Assembly: GCA_037384425.1 (NCBI GenBank)
Contig: JARROA010000002.1
Span: 62,001-126,000, forward strand
Length of the DNA stretch: 64,000 nt
DNA from: Thiodiazotropha sp037384425
GTDB lineage: Bacteria; Pseudomonadota; Gammaproteobacteria; Chromatiales; Chromatiaceae
Reading direction: 5' to 3'
Below the pieces are notes generated by a model, which worked only from the letters and a program-made list of their open reading frames with translations, made no database searches and was not told where the DNA came from. The translations under genes and the position numbers were made by a program. This document shows, in pieces, positions 57,376 through 64,000 of the stretch (positions are counted from its first letter, which is position 1; every line of letters begins with the position of its first letter).

Positions 57376-58635
57376 ATGTCGGATAAGACGATCCAGAAAG
57401 AACAACTCTGCCTCGGCCTGTATATTCATCTGGATATACCGTGGATGAAGCACCCCTTTTTCACCGGCAGTTTCAAAATCCGCACTGAAAAACAGCTTAA
57501 GGCACTACGCGGGATGCGCCTGGAAAGCATCCGCTACGATCCGGAAAAAAGCGATACAGAGCCCCTTCCGCTTACCGATGCAGCTATGGTCGAGGAACCG
57601 ATCCAGGAGAGCCCGGAAGATCATCTGTGGGAGGAGAAACGCAAGCGCATAGAGATTCTTAAAGCGCGTCGACGCAAGGTCAACCAGACGGCGAAGCGCT
57701 ATGAGAAGTCTGTAGAGTCGACGCGCAAGGTGATGGATGTGTTGTACGCCTCACCAAAGCAGGCATTGCAGATGGCGGATGAGGTGGTTGGGGATATGGT
57801 TAACGACCTCACGGTCGATACCGAGGTGACCATCCAGCTGGTCAATCTCAAGGGCAAGAGTGAGAGCAGCTACTATCACTCCTTGAATGTGGCCGCACTG
57901 TCCCTGTTGCTGGGGCAGAAGCTTGGATTGGACGCCAGCCAACTCCACCTGCTCGGCCTCGGCGCTCTGTTTCACGACCTGGGGCATCAGCAGATTCCCA
58001 GCCAGATACTGCTCAAGAAAAAGCCGCTGACTCCGGTCGAGGAGAAGGTCTATCAGCGCCATCCCGTATTGGGGGTCGAGATTGCCAAACGCATCGGTGT
58101 TTTGCCTGATGAGGCGGTCGATATCATCGGGCAGCATCACGAGCGATTGGACGGCAGTGGGTATCCTAAGGGCCTGAAAGGGGAAGTCGGTCCATTGGTT
58201 CGGATTGTTGCGATCGTCGATCGCTACGACGAATTGTGCAATCAGCCAGATCCCAAGCGTTCAATGTCACCCTACGAGGCGGTGTCGCATATGTATGGCA
58301 AGGAGCAGGGTAAATATGACAAATCGATACTCACCGCCTTTATCGCCAATCTCGGCATCTACCCTCCGGGAACCGTCGTGCGTCTTTCGGACCAGCGCCT
58401 CGCCTGTGTGGTGACGATCAACCACGAAGAGCTCCTTAAGCCGAGCGTTCTGGTCTATGATCCGGAGATTCCGAAAGAGGAGGCCCTGATCCTCGATCTC
58501 GTCGAGGAAGACCTGATTATCAGCGAGAGCTGCCGCAGAGCCGAGGTAACCCCGGCCGTGCTCAATTATCTAAACCTTTCGGAATACGTCAGCTACTACT
58601 TTGACCAGGTGTCTGATTTGGGCTCGGCGCCATAA
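57376..58635 (+). CDS. DUF3391/HD-GYP domain protein
   Basis: A 419-residue protein. The N-terminal 70 residues (EQLCLGLYIHLDIPWMKHPF) match the DUF3391 region that commonly precedes HD-GYP. A charged coiled segment (residues 90-125) follows. The HD-GYP domain (about 150-330) has FHDLGHQQIPSQILLKKKPL and HHERLDGSGYPKGLKG; the usual lysine of HDIGK is histidine here. It is a likely c-di-GMP phosphodiesterase or sensor, cytoplasmic. The ATG at 57376 gives the normal family start; no clear ribosome-binding site was found. Confidence 0.9.
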   Translation: MSDKTIQKEQLCLGLYIHLDIPWMKHPFFTGSFKIRTEKQLKALRGMRLESIRYDPEKSDTEPLPLTDAAMVEEPIQESPEDHLWEEKRKRIEILKARRRKVNQTAKRYEKSVESTRKVMDVLYASPKQALQMADEVVGDMVNDLTVDTEVTIQLVNLKGKSESSYYHSLNVAALSLLLGQKLGLDASQLHLLGLGALFHDLGHQQIPSQILLKKKPLTPVEEKVYQRHPVLGVEIAKRIGVLPDEAVDIIGQHHERLDGSGYPKGLKGEVGPLVRIVAIVDRYDELCNQPDPKRSMSPYEAVSHMYGKEQGKYDKSILTAFIANLGIYPPGTVVRLSDQRLACVVTINHEELLKPSVLVYDPEIPKEEALILDLVEEDLIISESCRRAEVTPAVLNYLNLSEYVSYYFDQVSDLGSAP

Positions 58636-58646
58636 TACGGTAAAAA

Positions 58647-58663
58647 CTTTGGCCAGGCCAAAG
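58647..58663. repeat. 17-base perfect palindrome after HD-GYP gene
   Basis: CTTTGGCC-A-GGCCAAAG is perfectly symmetric around 58655, twelve bases after the HD-GYP stop. The one-base centre is too tight for an ideal hairpin, so a protein-binding site is as likely as a terminator. Confidence 0.5.
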
Positions 58664-58759
58664 TGGGGCCGATACGGCATGAGTGATTCCCAGGGCAGTG
58701 GGACGAGTTGGCCGGACATGATTCACGAGTTCAGATCATGAAGTCCAGGAAACTCAAAA

Positions 58760-58783
58760 GGTCAGAGTGAAAGCACACTGACC
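58760..58783. repeat. short REP-like hairpin upstream of unknown membrane protein
   Basis: GGTCAGAGTG (58760-58769) and CACACTGACC (58774-58783) pair at nine of ten positions around AAAG. The GGTCAGAGTG core recurs at 62383-62392 and, with one change, at 50837-50846. Confidence 0.55.
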
Positions 58784-58817
58784 CAAACGCCACAACTCGT
58801 AAGATGAATATTCGCCT

Positions 58818-60191
58818 ATGAAAAGGATTTCAAAGATATTTGGTATTGTCGGGCTCGTCGTGCTGGTACTGGTCCTTGCCCTTGGCATCAGCTTGGTACT
58901 TTCCAACCTTAATGACGAACCGCTCAGCCCTGAAGTCAAACAGATATTCGCTCAAAGTCATCCTGAAATCGCGACTGACGAAAACGGTTACTTCTCTCTG
59001 ATTGGTGTTCACGGTCCAGAGCATATGACACCGCATGAATGGGGTCTTCGCTGGCATGAAGCGGCCAGTAGGATGGACGGTGAAGGCGGAAGAACATCGG
59101 ATTTGCAGCCAGAACAGGAACAGCAGCTGTTCTCCCTGCCGCAAGATGCTCCCTGTCAAGATATTGAAAACTGCCTCGAAGAGGTTCTGGCCCGTCCGGA
59201 GGAGACGCGCAGGGTGCTCGAGCAGGCTCAGAGTTTCCTGGACCGATGTAACCTGACTCTCAACTACGAGCGATACCAAGAGCCATGGCGTCCACAAATG
59301 GGTCTGGCTGCGGCCTTGCCGCTCTATTCGTCCACTTGTCGTGATTTGCAGTCACTCCACTTCGCACTCAAGGTGGCCGAACACCAGGATGAGGTAGCGA
59401 TCGCCTACTTGGGCAGGGTGATGAAATTTCATACGCTGCATCTGCAGGGCTCAGTCACCTTGCTTTCAAAGGTTGTTGCCATATCCTACTTGTTTCGCGA
59501 CTACAGACTGCTCAATCAGTATCTCCTGCTGCGTCCGACAGAGAGCCTCCGGCAAATCCTTGCTATGCGAAAGTTGTTGAAGCCCCTGAGCGATAAAGGA
59601 CGCAGTATGGAGGTCGTCCTGAAGAGTGAGATTACATTTGCCGCCCGTGGCTTTCTCGATCTGCAGGGAGTGGTCGCTACGGAAGCAGATGGACCTGACG
59701 GAGAAGGAGCCAGTCAAGGCCTGTTCGAAAAGATATCGACTGAGTTGCTCTACCTTTCAAATGCGACGGTGAATGAATACTATCGTGAAATCCGTCCCGT
59801 CTTAATCCTGGAGCGGAGTTCAGGTCGGACCTATCGCGAGCTGGCAATGGCGATGGAAAACGAACAGGAGTGTGAAAAGGATCGGCAGCGCAGTCTCTAC
59901 ACTCTGCGTAATCCGGTAGGGCATATTCTCATTCAAATCGGCCTCCCCAGTTTCTTGCCTTACCTGGAGGCGCGCGATAATCTGCTTGCACTCAGAGCCC
60001 TTGTTGCCTTTCAGTGCGACCTTTTGGCTCGAGGTATAACAGATTCCGCTGCTATTGAGCAGGCGGTGACTCAAGCGCGCTTGGTTCATCGCTATACTGG
60101 AGAAGCCTCTATCTGGAACAAGGATGATCGCACGTTGTTCTTTCCAGCCACAGCGGGTTCAGGGCGTGATCCTATTGTCATCAGACTCTAG
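58818..60191 (+). CDS. membrane-anchored protein of unknown function
   Basis: A 457-residue protein that I do not recognise. Residues 5-29 (SKIFGIVGLVVLVLVLALGI) form one N-terminal membrane anchor with a positive start, so the rest is probably periplasmic. It is mainly helical by composition, with several cysteines (PCQDIENCLEEV, DRCNLTLNYERY, STCRDLQSLH) that could form disulfides. No catalytic motif is evident. It is preceded by 182 bases containing a small hairpin and followed by a long gap, so it appears monocistronic. Confidence 0.75.
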   Translation: MKRISKIFGIVGLVVLVLVLALGISLVLSNLNDEPLSPEVKQIFAQSHPEIATDENGYFSLIGVHGPEHMTPHEWGLRWHEAASRMDGEGGRTSDLQPEQEQQLFSLPQDAPCQDIENCLEEVLARPEETRRVLEQAQSFLDRCNLTLNYERYQEPWRPQMGLAAALPLYSSTCRDLQSLHFALKVAEHQDEVAIAYLGRVMKFHTLHLQGSVTLLSKVVAISYLFRDYRLLNQYLLLRPTESLRQILAMRKLLKPLSDKGRSMEVVLKSEITFAARGFLDLQGVVATEADGPDGEGASQGLFEKISTELLYLSNATVNEYYREIRPVLILERSSGRTYRELAMAMENEQECEKDRQRSLYTLRNPVGHILIQIGLPSFLPYLEARDNLLALRALVAFQCDLLARGITDSAAIEQAVTQARLVHRYTGEASIWNKDDRTLFFPATAGSGRDPIVIRL

Positions 60192-60634
60192 ATGCACGGT
60201 GTAGCTACCTAGAAGCTGCCCCCATCTTCTTGAACAACTGTACCGGTAGGCCGGCAGGGCCTGTAGATGGATTCCGTGCCTAACAGAACCCGCTGGTCTC
60301 AACTATCCAATAATTGAACAGTCTGTCACGTTAACTTCTCACCGAATGATGTCAGGGGAGTGATGCGAAACAGGGCTTTTCAAGCTGAGCGCCTGCCTTG
60401 GTGAGCGACACTCTCCAGACTAACGGTTTCTCCCCTGCTGCATTAAGGAAACGGTATATAATACAAATAATATCAATTAGTTAATAAACCTACAGTCACT
60501 CTCAATTCGAGCTGCCACGGTATTCCAAACCCGTTGATCAGACTTGCGGATGAATTGATTCACAGCAGTTTGTGCCAGATCTGGCATGGCTTTTGTTATG
60601 CACTCCCCGTTTATTCGCAGACGAGGAGATCATT
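60192..60634. other. intergenic region upstream of ccoG
   Basis: 443 bases. An AT-rich stretch at 60450-60490 (GGTATATAATACAAATAATATC) may hold a promoter, with TATAAT at 60455-60460. No gene or terminator was identified. GAGGAG (60623-60628) is the ccoG ribosome-binding site. Confidence 0.4.
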
Positions 60635-62038
60635 GTGACTTCATCCGCCGCCCCCTCCGCCGCCGTTGCCACGCCCTTCGAGGTCTACGACGACTGGCAA
60701 GTCAATACCGGAGGCGACACCATCCACGCCAAGCGCATGCCCGGGCGTTTCCGCAGCCTCAAGTGGCTCTCCGCTGCCATCTGGCTACCCTTCTTTTTCG
60801 GTCCCTATCTACGCTGGGGGGATCGCCAGGCGGTACTGTTCGACATCGAGAACGGCCGCTTCCACCTCTTTGGCGCCACGGTCCATCCCGATGACATCTG
60901 GATGCTGGCACTCGTGCTCCTCTTCTTCGCCATGCTGCTGGCACTCTTCACCGTGGTCGCCGGACGTGCCTGGTGCGGTTACTTCTGTTTTCAAACCGTC
61001 TGGACCGACCTCTATACCTGGTTGGAGCAGCGTTTCGAAGGTCCGCCCCGCGAGCGATATCGTCTCGATGCCGCCCCGTGGTCGCTGCGCAAGCTCGCCA
61101 TCAAGACAGGGAAACACATCGCCTGGCTGGGGGTTGCCCTGTTCACCGGCGTGAGCTTCGCGGCCTGGTTTACTGATGCCTATCAGCTGTGGGGCGACTA
61201 CCTCAGTCTGCAGGCTCCCCTGGTGGCCTGGAGTACGCTGCTGCTGTTTACCCTCGGCACTTACCTCCTTGCCGGTTTCATGCGCGAGCAGGTCTGCCTG
61301 TGGCTCTGCCCCTACGGTCGCATCCAGGGGGCGCTGATCGATCCCGACACCCTGACTCCCCATTACGATTTACAGCGAGGTGAACCGCGCGGCACCCTCG
61401 ACCGGACTGGCGCCTCGGCCAAGGGGGCCTGTATCGACTGCAAGCAGTGCGTGGCGGTCTGCCCTACGGGTGTGGACATCCGTGAAGGACTGCAGATGGG
61501 CTGCATCAGCTGCGGGCTCTGCATCGACGCCTGCGACAGCGTGATGCGCCGGATCGACCGCCCCACCGGTCTCATCCGTTACACCTCCCACAACGCGATT
61601 CAGGGTAAAAGACGACGCCACACCTGGGCGCGGCCGCAGGTGTTGGCCCTGCACGCGTTCAGCCTGCTTGCGGCCGTGACGGTCGCCTGGGGGCTTAGCC
61701 ATATGAGCGGCGCGACGCTGAGTGTGAATCACATCCGGCAGCCGTTGTTCGTGCAGTTGAGCGACGGATCGATCCAGAACCGGTACGAGGTGCGGGTGTT
61801 CAACAAAAGCGACCGGAGCCAACGCTTCCGGATCGAGTTGGATGCTGCAGAGCCGGTGGAGGTGGTGGGCGTGGACGAACCCCTGGCCATCGACCGCTAC
61901 AGCCGTGGCGCCGTTTCTGTCCTGGTGAGAGCTGCGCCGCGAGGTGGTGACATGCCACTTACCTTCCGCGTGAGCAGCCTGGGCGGACCGCCCGACGTGC
62001 TTGAATACAGGAGTTTTCTGGCGCGGCCGGCCGAATAG
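60635..62038 (+). CDS. ccoG: cytochrome c oxidase accessory protein CcoG (FixG/RdxA family)
   Basis: A 467-residue polytopic iron-sulfur membrane protein implicated in copper delivery to cbb3 oxidase. GTG start at 60635, six bases after GAGGAG; the longer frame from 60572 is not needed. About five membrane helices, the family segment RAWCGYFCFQTVW, VCLWLCPYGRIQGALIDPDT, and two 4Fe-4S clusters in CIDCKQCVAVCP and CISCGLCIDAC. The C-terminal Ig-like domain (NRYEVRVFNKSDRSQRF) is also typical. No ccoNOP or ccoHIS genes lie nearby in this window. Confidence 0.93.
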   Translation: MTSSAAPSAAVATPFEVYDDWQVNTGGDTIHAKRMPGRFRSLKWLSAAIWLPFFFGPYLRWGDRQAVLFDIENGRFHLFGATVHPDDIWMLALVLLFFAMLLALFTVVAGRAWCGYFCFQTVWTDLYTWLEQRFEGPPRERYRLDAAPWSLRKLAIKTGKHIAWLGVALFTGVSFAAWFTDAYQLWGDYLSLQAPLVAWSTLLLFTLGTYLLAGFMREQVCLWLCPYGRIQGALIDPDTLTPHYDLQRGEPRGTLDRTGASAKGACIDCKQCVAVCPTGVDIREGLQMGCISCGLCIDACDSVMRRIDRPTGLIRYTSHNAIQGKRRRHTWARPQVLALHAFSLLAAVTVAWGLSHMSGATLSVNHIRQPLFVQLSDGSIQNRYEVRVFNKSDRSQRFRIELDAAEPVEVVGVDEPLAIDRYSRGAVSVLVRAAPRGGDMPLTFRVSSLGGPPDVLEYRSFLARPAE

Positions 62039-62087
62039 TGATGCCGTGCCGATGAATAGAGAGGGATTGGAGCGCTATCCCCTCCGC

Positions 62088-62291
62088 TCAGACGGTGATA
62101 TCGATATTTCCGCCTACGGGACCGGTAGCATTTGGTTTGGGAGCACTCTGCTCCATAGAAGCAATCAGCTTGGCCGCTGTCTGCTCCTGGATCTCCATGG
62201 CTTTCTTCTGCACAGCGACACTGGCCTCGGTTCGGGCCGGCATATTTGCAAACATGCTGGCGGTAGTCGCGCTGACTCCGGATACGTCCAT
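62088..62291 (-). CDS. YjfB-family putative motility protein
   Basis: A 67-residue protein: MDVSGVSATTASMFANMPAR, then a helical segment with VAVQKKAMEIQEQTAAKLI and a disordered Pro/Gly tail. The pattern matches the small YjfB family often found near flagellar or chemotaxis genes. CAGGAG lies seven bases upstream of the ATG. Its molecular role is not known. It lies convergent to ccoG. Confidence 0.75.
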   Translation of the reverse strand: MDVSGVSATTASMFANMPARTEASVAVQKKAMEIQEQTAAKLIASMEQSAPKPNATGPVGGNIDITV

Positions 62292-62382
62292 TCGGTAACT
62301 CCTGGAAAATAGGGCTCTGCTGACTATAGCGGCCGGTTCAGCGTTTGCTATACGAAGTAAAGTCTCGATATAGGGAAGTCCG

Positions 62383-62392
62383 GGTCAGAGTG
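62383..62392. repeat. GGTCAGAGTG repeat element, single arm
   Basis: The same ten bases as the left arm at 58760-58769. No complementary arm lies nearby, so it may be a decayed copy. It falls in the 229-base gap between the yjfB-like and qorB-like genes, which holds no recognisable gene. Confidence 0.4.
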
Positions 62393-62520
62393 CAATGGCG
62401 TCGGTTTGCTCACCATTTTGGTGGGTTTCAGGCGTCGAGTCGGAACAGCGTTTAACCGTGCTGAGAGGCTTGCCGCACGGGATCAGAAAGGATTCCAGCG
62501 CGGCAACGCCGCTCGGTCGC

Positions 62521-63375
62521 TTACTGCGGTAGCGCAGCCTTTACCAGTGTCGACACTGGCGTGGTGGCGTGACCTATCAGTTGGCTCAACTGACGACCGT
62601 CGTCGAACAATCCGCCCTTGGATCCGCCGGCGTCCGAGTCGGCCAGCAAGTCCGCCAGCGGTTCGGGAAATCCCGCCGAAACCAAAGCCGCTTTATAGTC
62701 GGCTTGCGGAAGGTCCTGATAGCCGATCTGATGTCCCGATTCACGACTCACGGCTGCGGCGAGTTCGCTCAGTGTGTAGGCCGTGTCACCGGCCAGTTCG
62801 TAGACCTTGCCGGCCTGGTCTTCGTCCAGCAGAGCGGCAACTGCGGCGGCGGCGTAGTCTGCGCGGGCGGCCGAGGCAAAGCGGCCATCGCCGGCGCTTC
62901 CGAGTATGACGCCATGTTCCAGTGCGGCCGGTATACCGGCGGTGTGGTTCTCGATATACCAGCCATTGCGCAGGATCACCGAGGGGATTCCTGAGGCCTT
63001 GATCTCAGCTTCGGTTTCCCGGTGTTCGGTCGCCAGTCCCAGCGGAGAGGTGTCGGCGTGCAGGATGCTGGTATAGGCCAACAGACCGACGTCGGCCGCT
63101 ACCGCCGCTTCGATCACATTGCGGTGTTGGGCGGCGCGCTGGCCAATCTCGCTGGAGGAGATCAGCAGCAGTTTGTCCACCCCCGCGAGTGCCGGGAGCA
63201 GGGTCTCGGGGCGGTTGTAGTCCGCCTCTCTCACCTGCACACCGCGGGCTGACAGGTCGGACACCTTGGCGGGCGTACGCGCCAGTGCCAGCAGCTGGTC
63301 CGCAGCGACCTTCTGCAGCAGTTGTTCTATCACCAGGCGGCCCAGATGGCCGGATGCGCCGGTTATGGCAATCAT
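62521..63375 (-). CDS. NmrA/SDR-type NAD(P)H quinone oxidoreductase
   Basis: An atypical short-chain dehydrogenase of 284 residues starting at ATG 63375, six bases after AAAGGAG; upstream codons to 63423 are excluded. IAITGASGHLGRLVIEQLL is the NAD(P)-binding G-x2-G-x2-G. LLAYTSILHADTSPLGLATEH and VILRNGWYIENHT are typical of E. coli QorB (YtfG), which reduces quinones one electron pair at a time. It is divergent from an HxlR regulator, exactly as in E. coli ytfG/ytfH. Confidence 0.88.
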   Translation of the reverse strand: MIAITGASGHLGRLVIEQLLQKVAADQLLALARTPAKVSDLSARGVQVREADYNRPETLLPALAGVDKLLLISSSEIGQRAAQHRNVIEAAVAADVGLLAYTSILHADTSPLGLATEHRETEAEIKASGIPSVILRNGWYIENHTAGIPAALEHGVILGSAGDGRFASAARADYAAAAVAALLDEDQAGKVYELAGDTAYTLSELAAAVSRESGHQIGYQDLPQADYKAALVSAGFPEPLADLLADSDAGGSKGGLFDDGRQLSQLIGHATTPVSTLVKAALPQ

Positions 63376-63458
63376 GATTGGCTCCTTTCTTGAAGTGGAT
63401 CTGACTGGCATACTAGCGCACATGCTAACTATTCGTAAGTACGCACATAAAGGTAAGT
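63376..63458. promoter_or_regulatory. divergent qorB-like / HxlR control region
   Basis: 83 bases between the two divergent starts must hold both promoters and the regulator site. CGTAAGTACG (63434-63443) and GGTAAGTATG (63452-63461) are near-identical direct repeats, and TAGC(...)GCTA arms lie at 63415-63428. Any of these may be bound by the HxlR protein. Confidence 0.45.
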
Positions 63459-63863
63459 ATGATGGCCGATAATCTCACCAAGTCACCGTTGAAGGGTGAT
63501 CTATTTGCTGAAAAATGTCCTTCGCGTCAGGTGCTTAACCATGTCACCAGTCGTTGGGGCGTACTCATTCTCGTGGCGTTGCTGGAGGGCACCTACCGTT
63601 TCAGCGAGCTGCGTCGTAAGGTGGATGGGGTCAGCGAACGCATGCTGGCGCAGACGCTGCAATGGCTCGAACATGACGGTTTCGTGCTGCGTACCGCCTA
63701 TCCGGTGGTGCCTCCCCATGTCGAATACAGTCTTACCCCCCTGGGTGAAGAGGTAGGCGAGCGGGTGAAGCTGCTGGCGGATTGGATCGAAGCGAACATC
63801 GGGACGATATTGGAACATCAGCGAGAGAGGGAGGGGTTCATGAAATCAAAGCAGGGGGTCTGA
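63459..63863 (+). CDS. HxlR-family transcriptional regulator
   Basis: A 134-residue winged-helix regulator: EKCPSRQVLNHVTSRWGVLI contains the conserved N-terminal cysteine (redox-sensing in relatives such as QorR and HypR) and the W-x-V-L-I helix. FSELRRKVDGVSERMLAQTL is the recognition region and VPPHVEYSLTPLGEEV the wing. It probably represses the divergent quinone reductase gene and is released by electrophiles or oxidants. ATG codons at 63459 and 63462 are both possible. The last 137 bases of the window contain no gene that I can identify. Confidence 0.9.
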   Translation: MMADNLTKSPLKGDLFAEKCPSRQVLNHVTSRWGVLILVALLEGTYRFSELRRKVDGVSERMLAQTLQWLEHDGFVLRTAYPVVPPHVEYSLTPLGEEVGERVKLLADWIEANIGTILEHQREREGFMKSKQGV

Positions 63864-64000
63864 GTCACTTTGCTTCAAGCGAAGCGACTCCTGTGCCTGA
63901 TAAGTGAGCTCAAGTCGTGACCGTTGCCTCCATTTGAAGCACTTGGTTTATGGCATGCGCCAGTGAAGAGCCGTCAGGCGTCCCTCCCAATTCGATATAG

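Overview
The window looks like chromosome from a free-living or symbiotic sulfur-oxidizer-type gammaproteobacterium; this is inferred from gene order and protein style, with no database search. The clearest evidence is the glnD-map / rpsB-tsf-pyrH-frr-uppS-cdsA-dxr-rseP-bamA-skp-lpxD-fabZ-lpxA-lpxB-rnhB / dnaE order, which is classical for Gammaproteobacteria. The core genes (17-35 kb and 43.8-47.4 kb) are visibly GC-rich. The left flank (1.2-9.9 kb) and parts of 47.4-60.5 kb are clearly more AT-rich and contain most of the accessory, broken or unrecognised material.

Layout. 1-0.85 kb: 3' part of threonine synthase. 1.2-16.9 kb: a surface-polysaccharide region with genes on both strands (a flippase, three GT4 glycosyltransferases, an O-antigen-ligase-like polymerase/ligase, two deacetylase-type proteins, a large Ig-repeat/beta-helix lipoprotein, a ParB-like protein and a small fibronectin-type lipoprotein). 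17.0-20.4 kb: glnD and map on the minus strand. 20.5-35.5 kb: the translation / isoprenoid / phospholipid / outer-membrane / lipid A gene string on the plus strand. It is preceded by an unusually long structured rpsB leader and interrupted between lpxA and lpxB by a perfect inverted repeat.

35.5-43.85 kb: an 8.4-kb insertion separating rnhB from dnaE. Its first half holds an intact GGDEF-EAL protein and a PAS chemoreceptor. Its second half is a decaying block: a histidine-kinase fragment, a multiply broken NarL-type regulator, a decayed second copy of the dnaE 5' end, and cobB and bluB each carrying one in-frame stop. Related inverted repeats lie at both sides. 43.85-47.4 kb: dnaE.

47.4-60.2 kb: signalling and envelope genes (PilZ, ketoacyl-ACP synthase III-like, SPOR protein, DegV, two divergent HD-GYP proteins, a secreted beta-propeller and an unknown membrane-anchored protein), plus two pseudogenes (a CopZ-like iron-sulfur protein with two frameshifts and a decayed PilZ paralogue). 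60.6-64 kb: ccoG, a YjfB-type motility-associated small protein, and a divergent qorB-like oxidoreductase / HxlR regulator pair.

Functionally, the right-hand half is rich in cyclic-di-GMP parts (GGDEF-EAL, PilZ, two HD-GYP), which could feed the exopolysaccharide genes at the left; that link is inference. The observation I rate highest is the rpsB leader: a 51-position stem in which seven of the eight non-Watson-Crick positions are G-U pairs in the plus-strand transcript, suggesting selection for RNA pairing rather than a decaying mobile element. I saw no rRNA, tRNA, CRISPR array or intact transposase gene.
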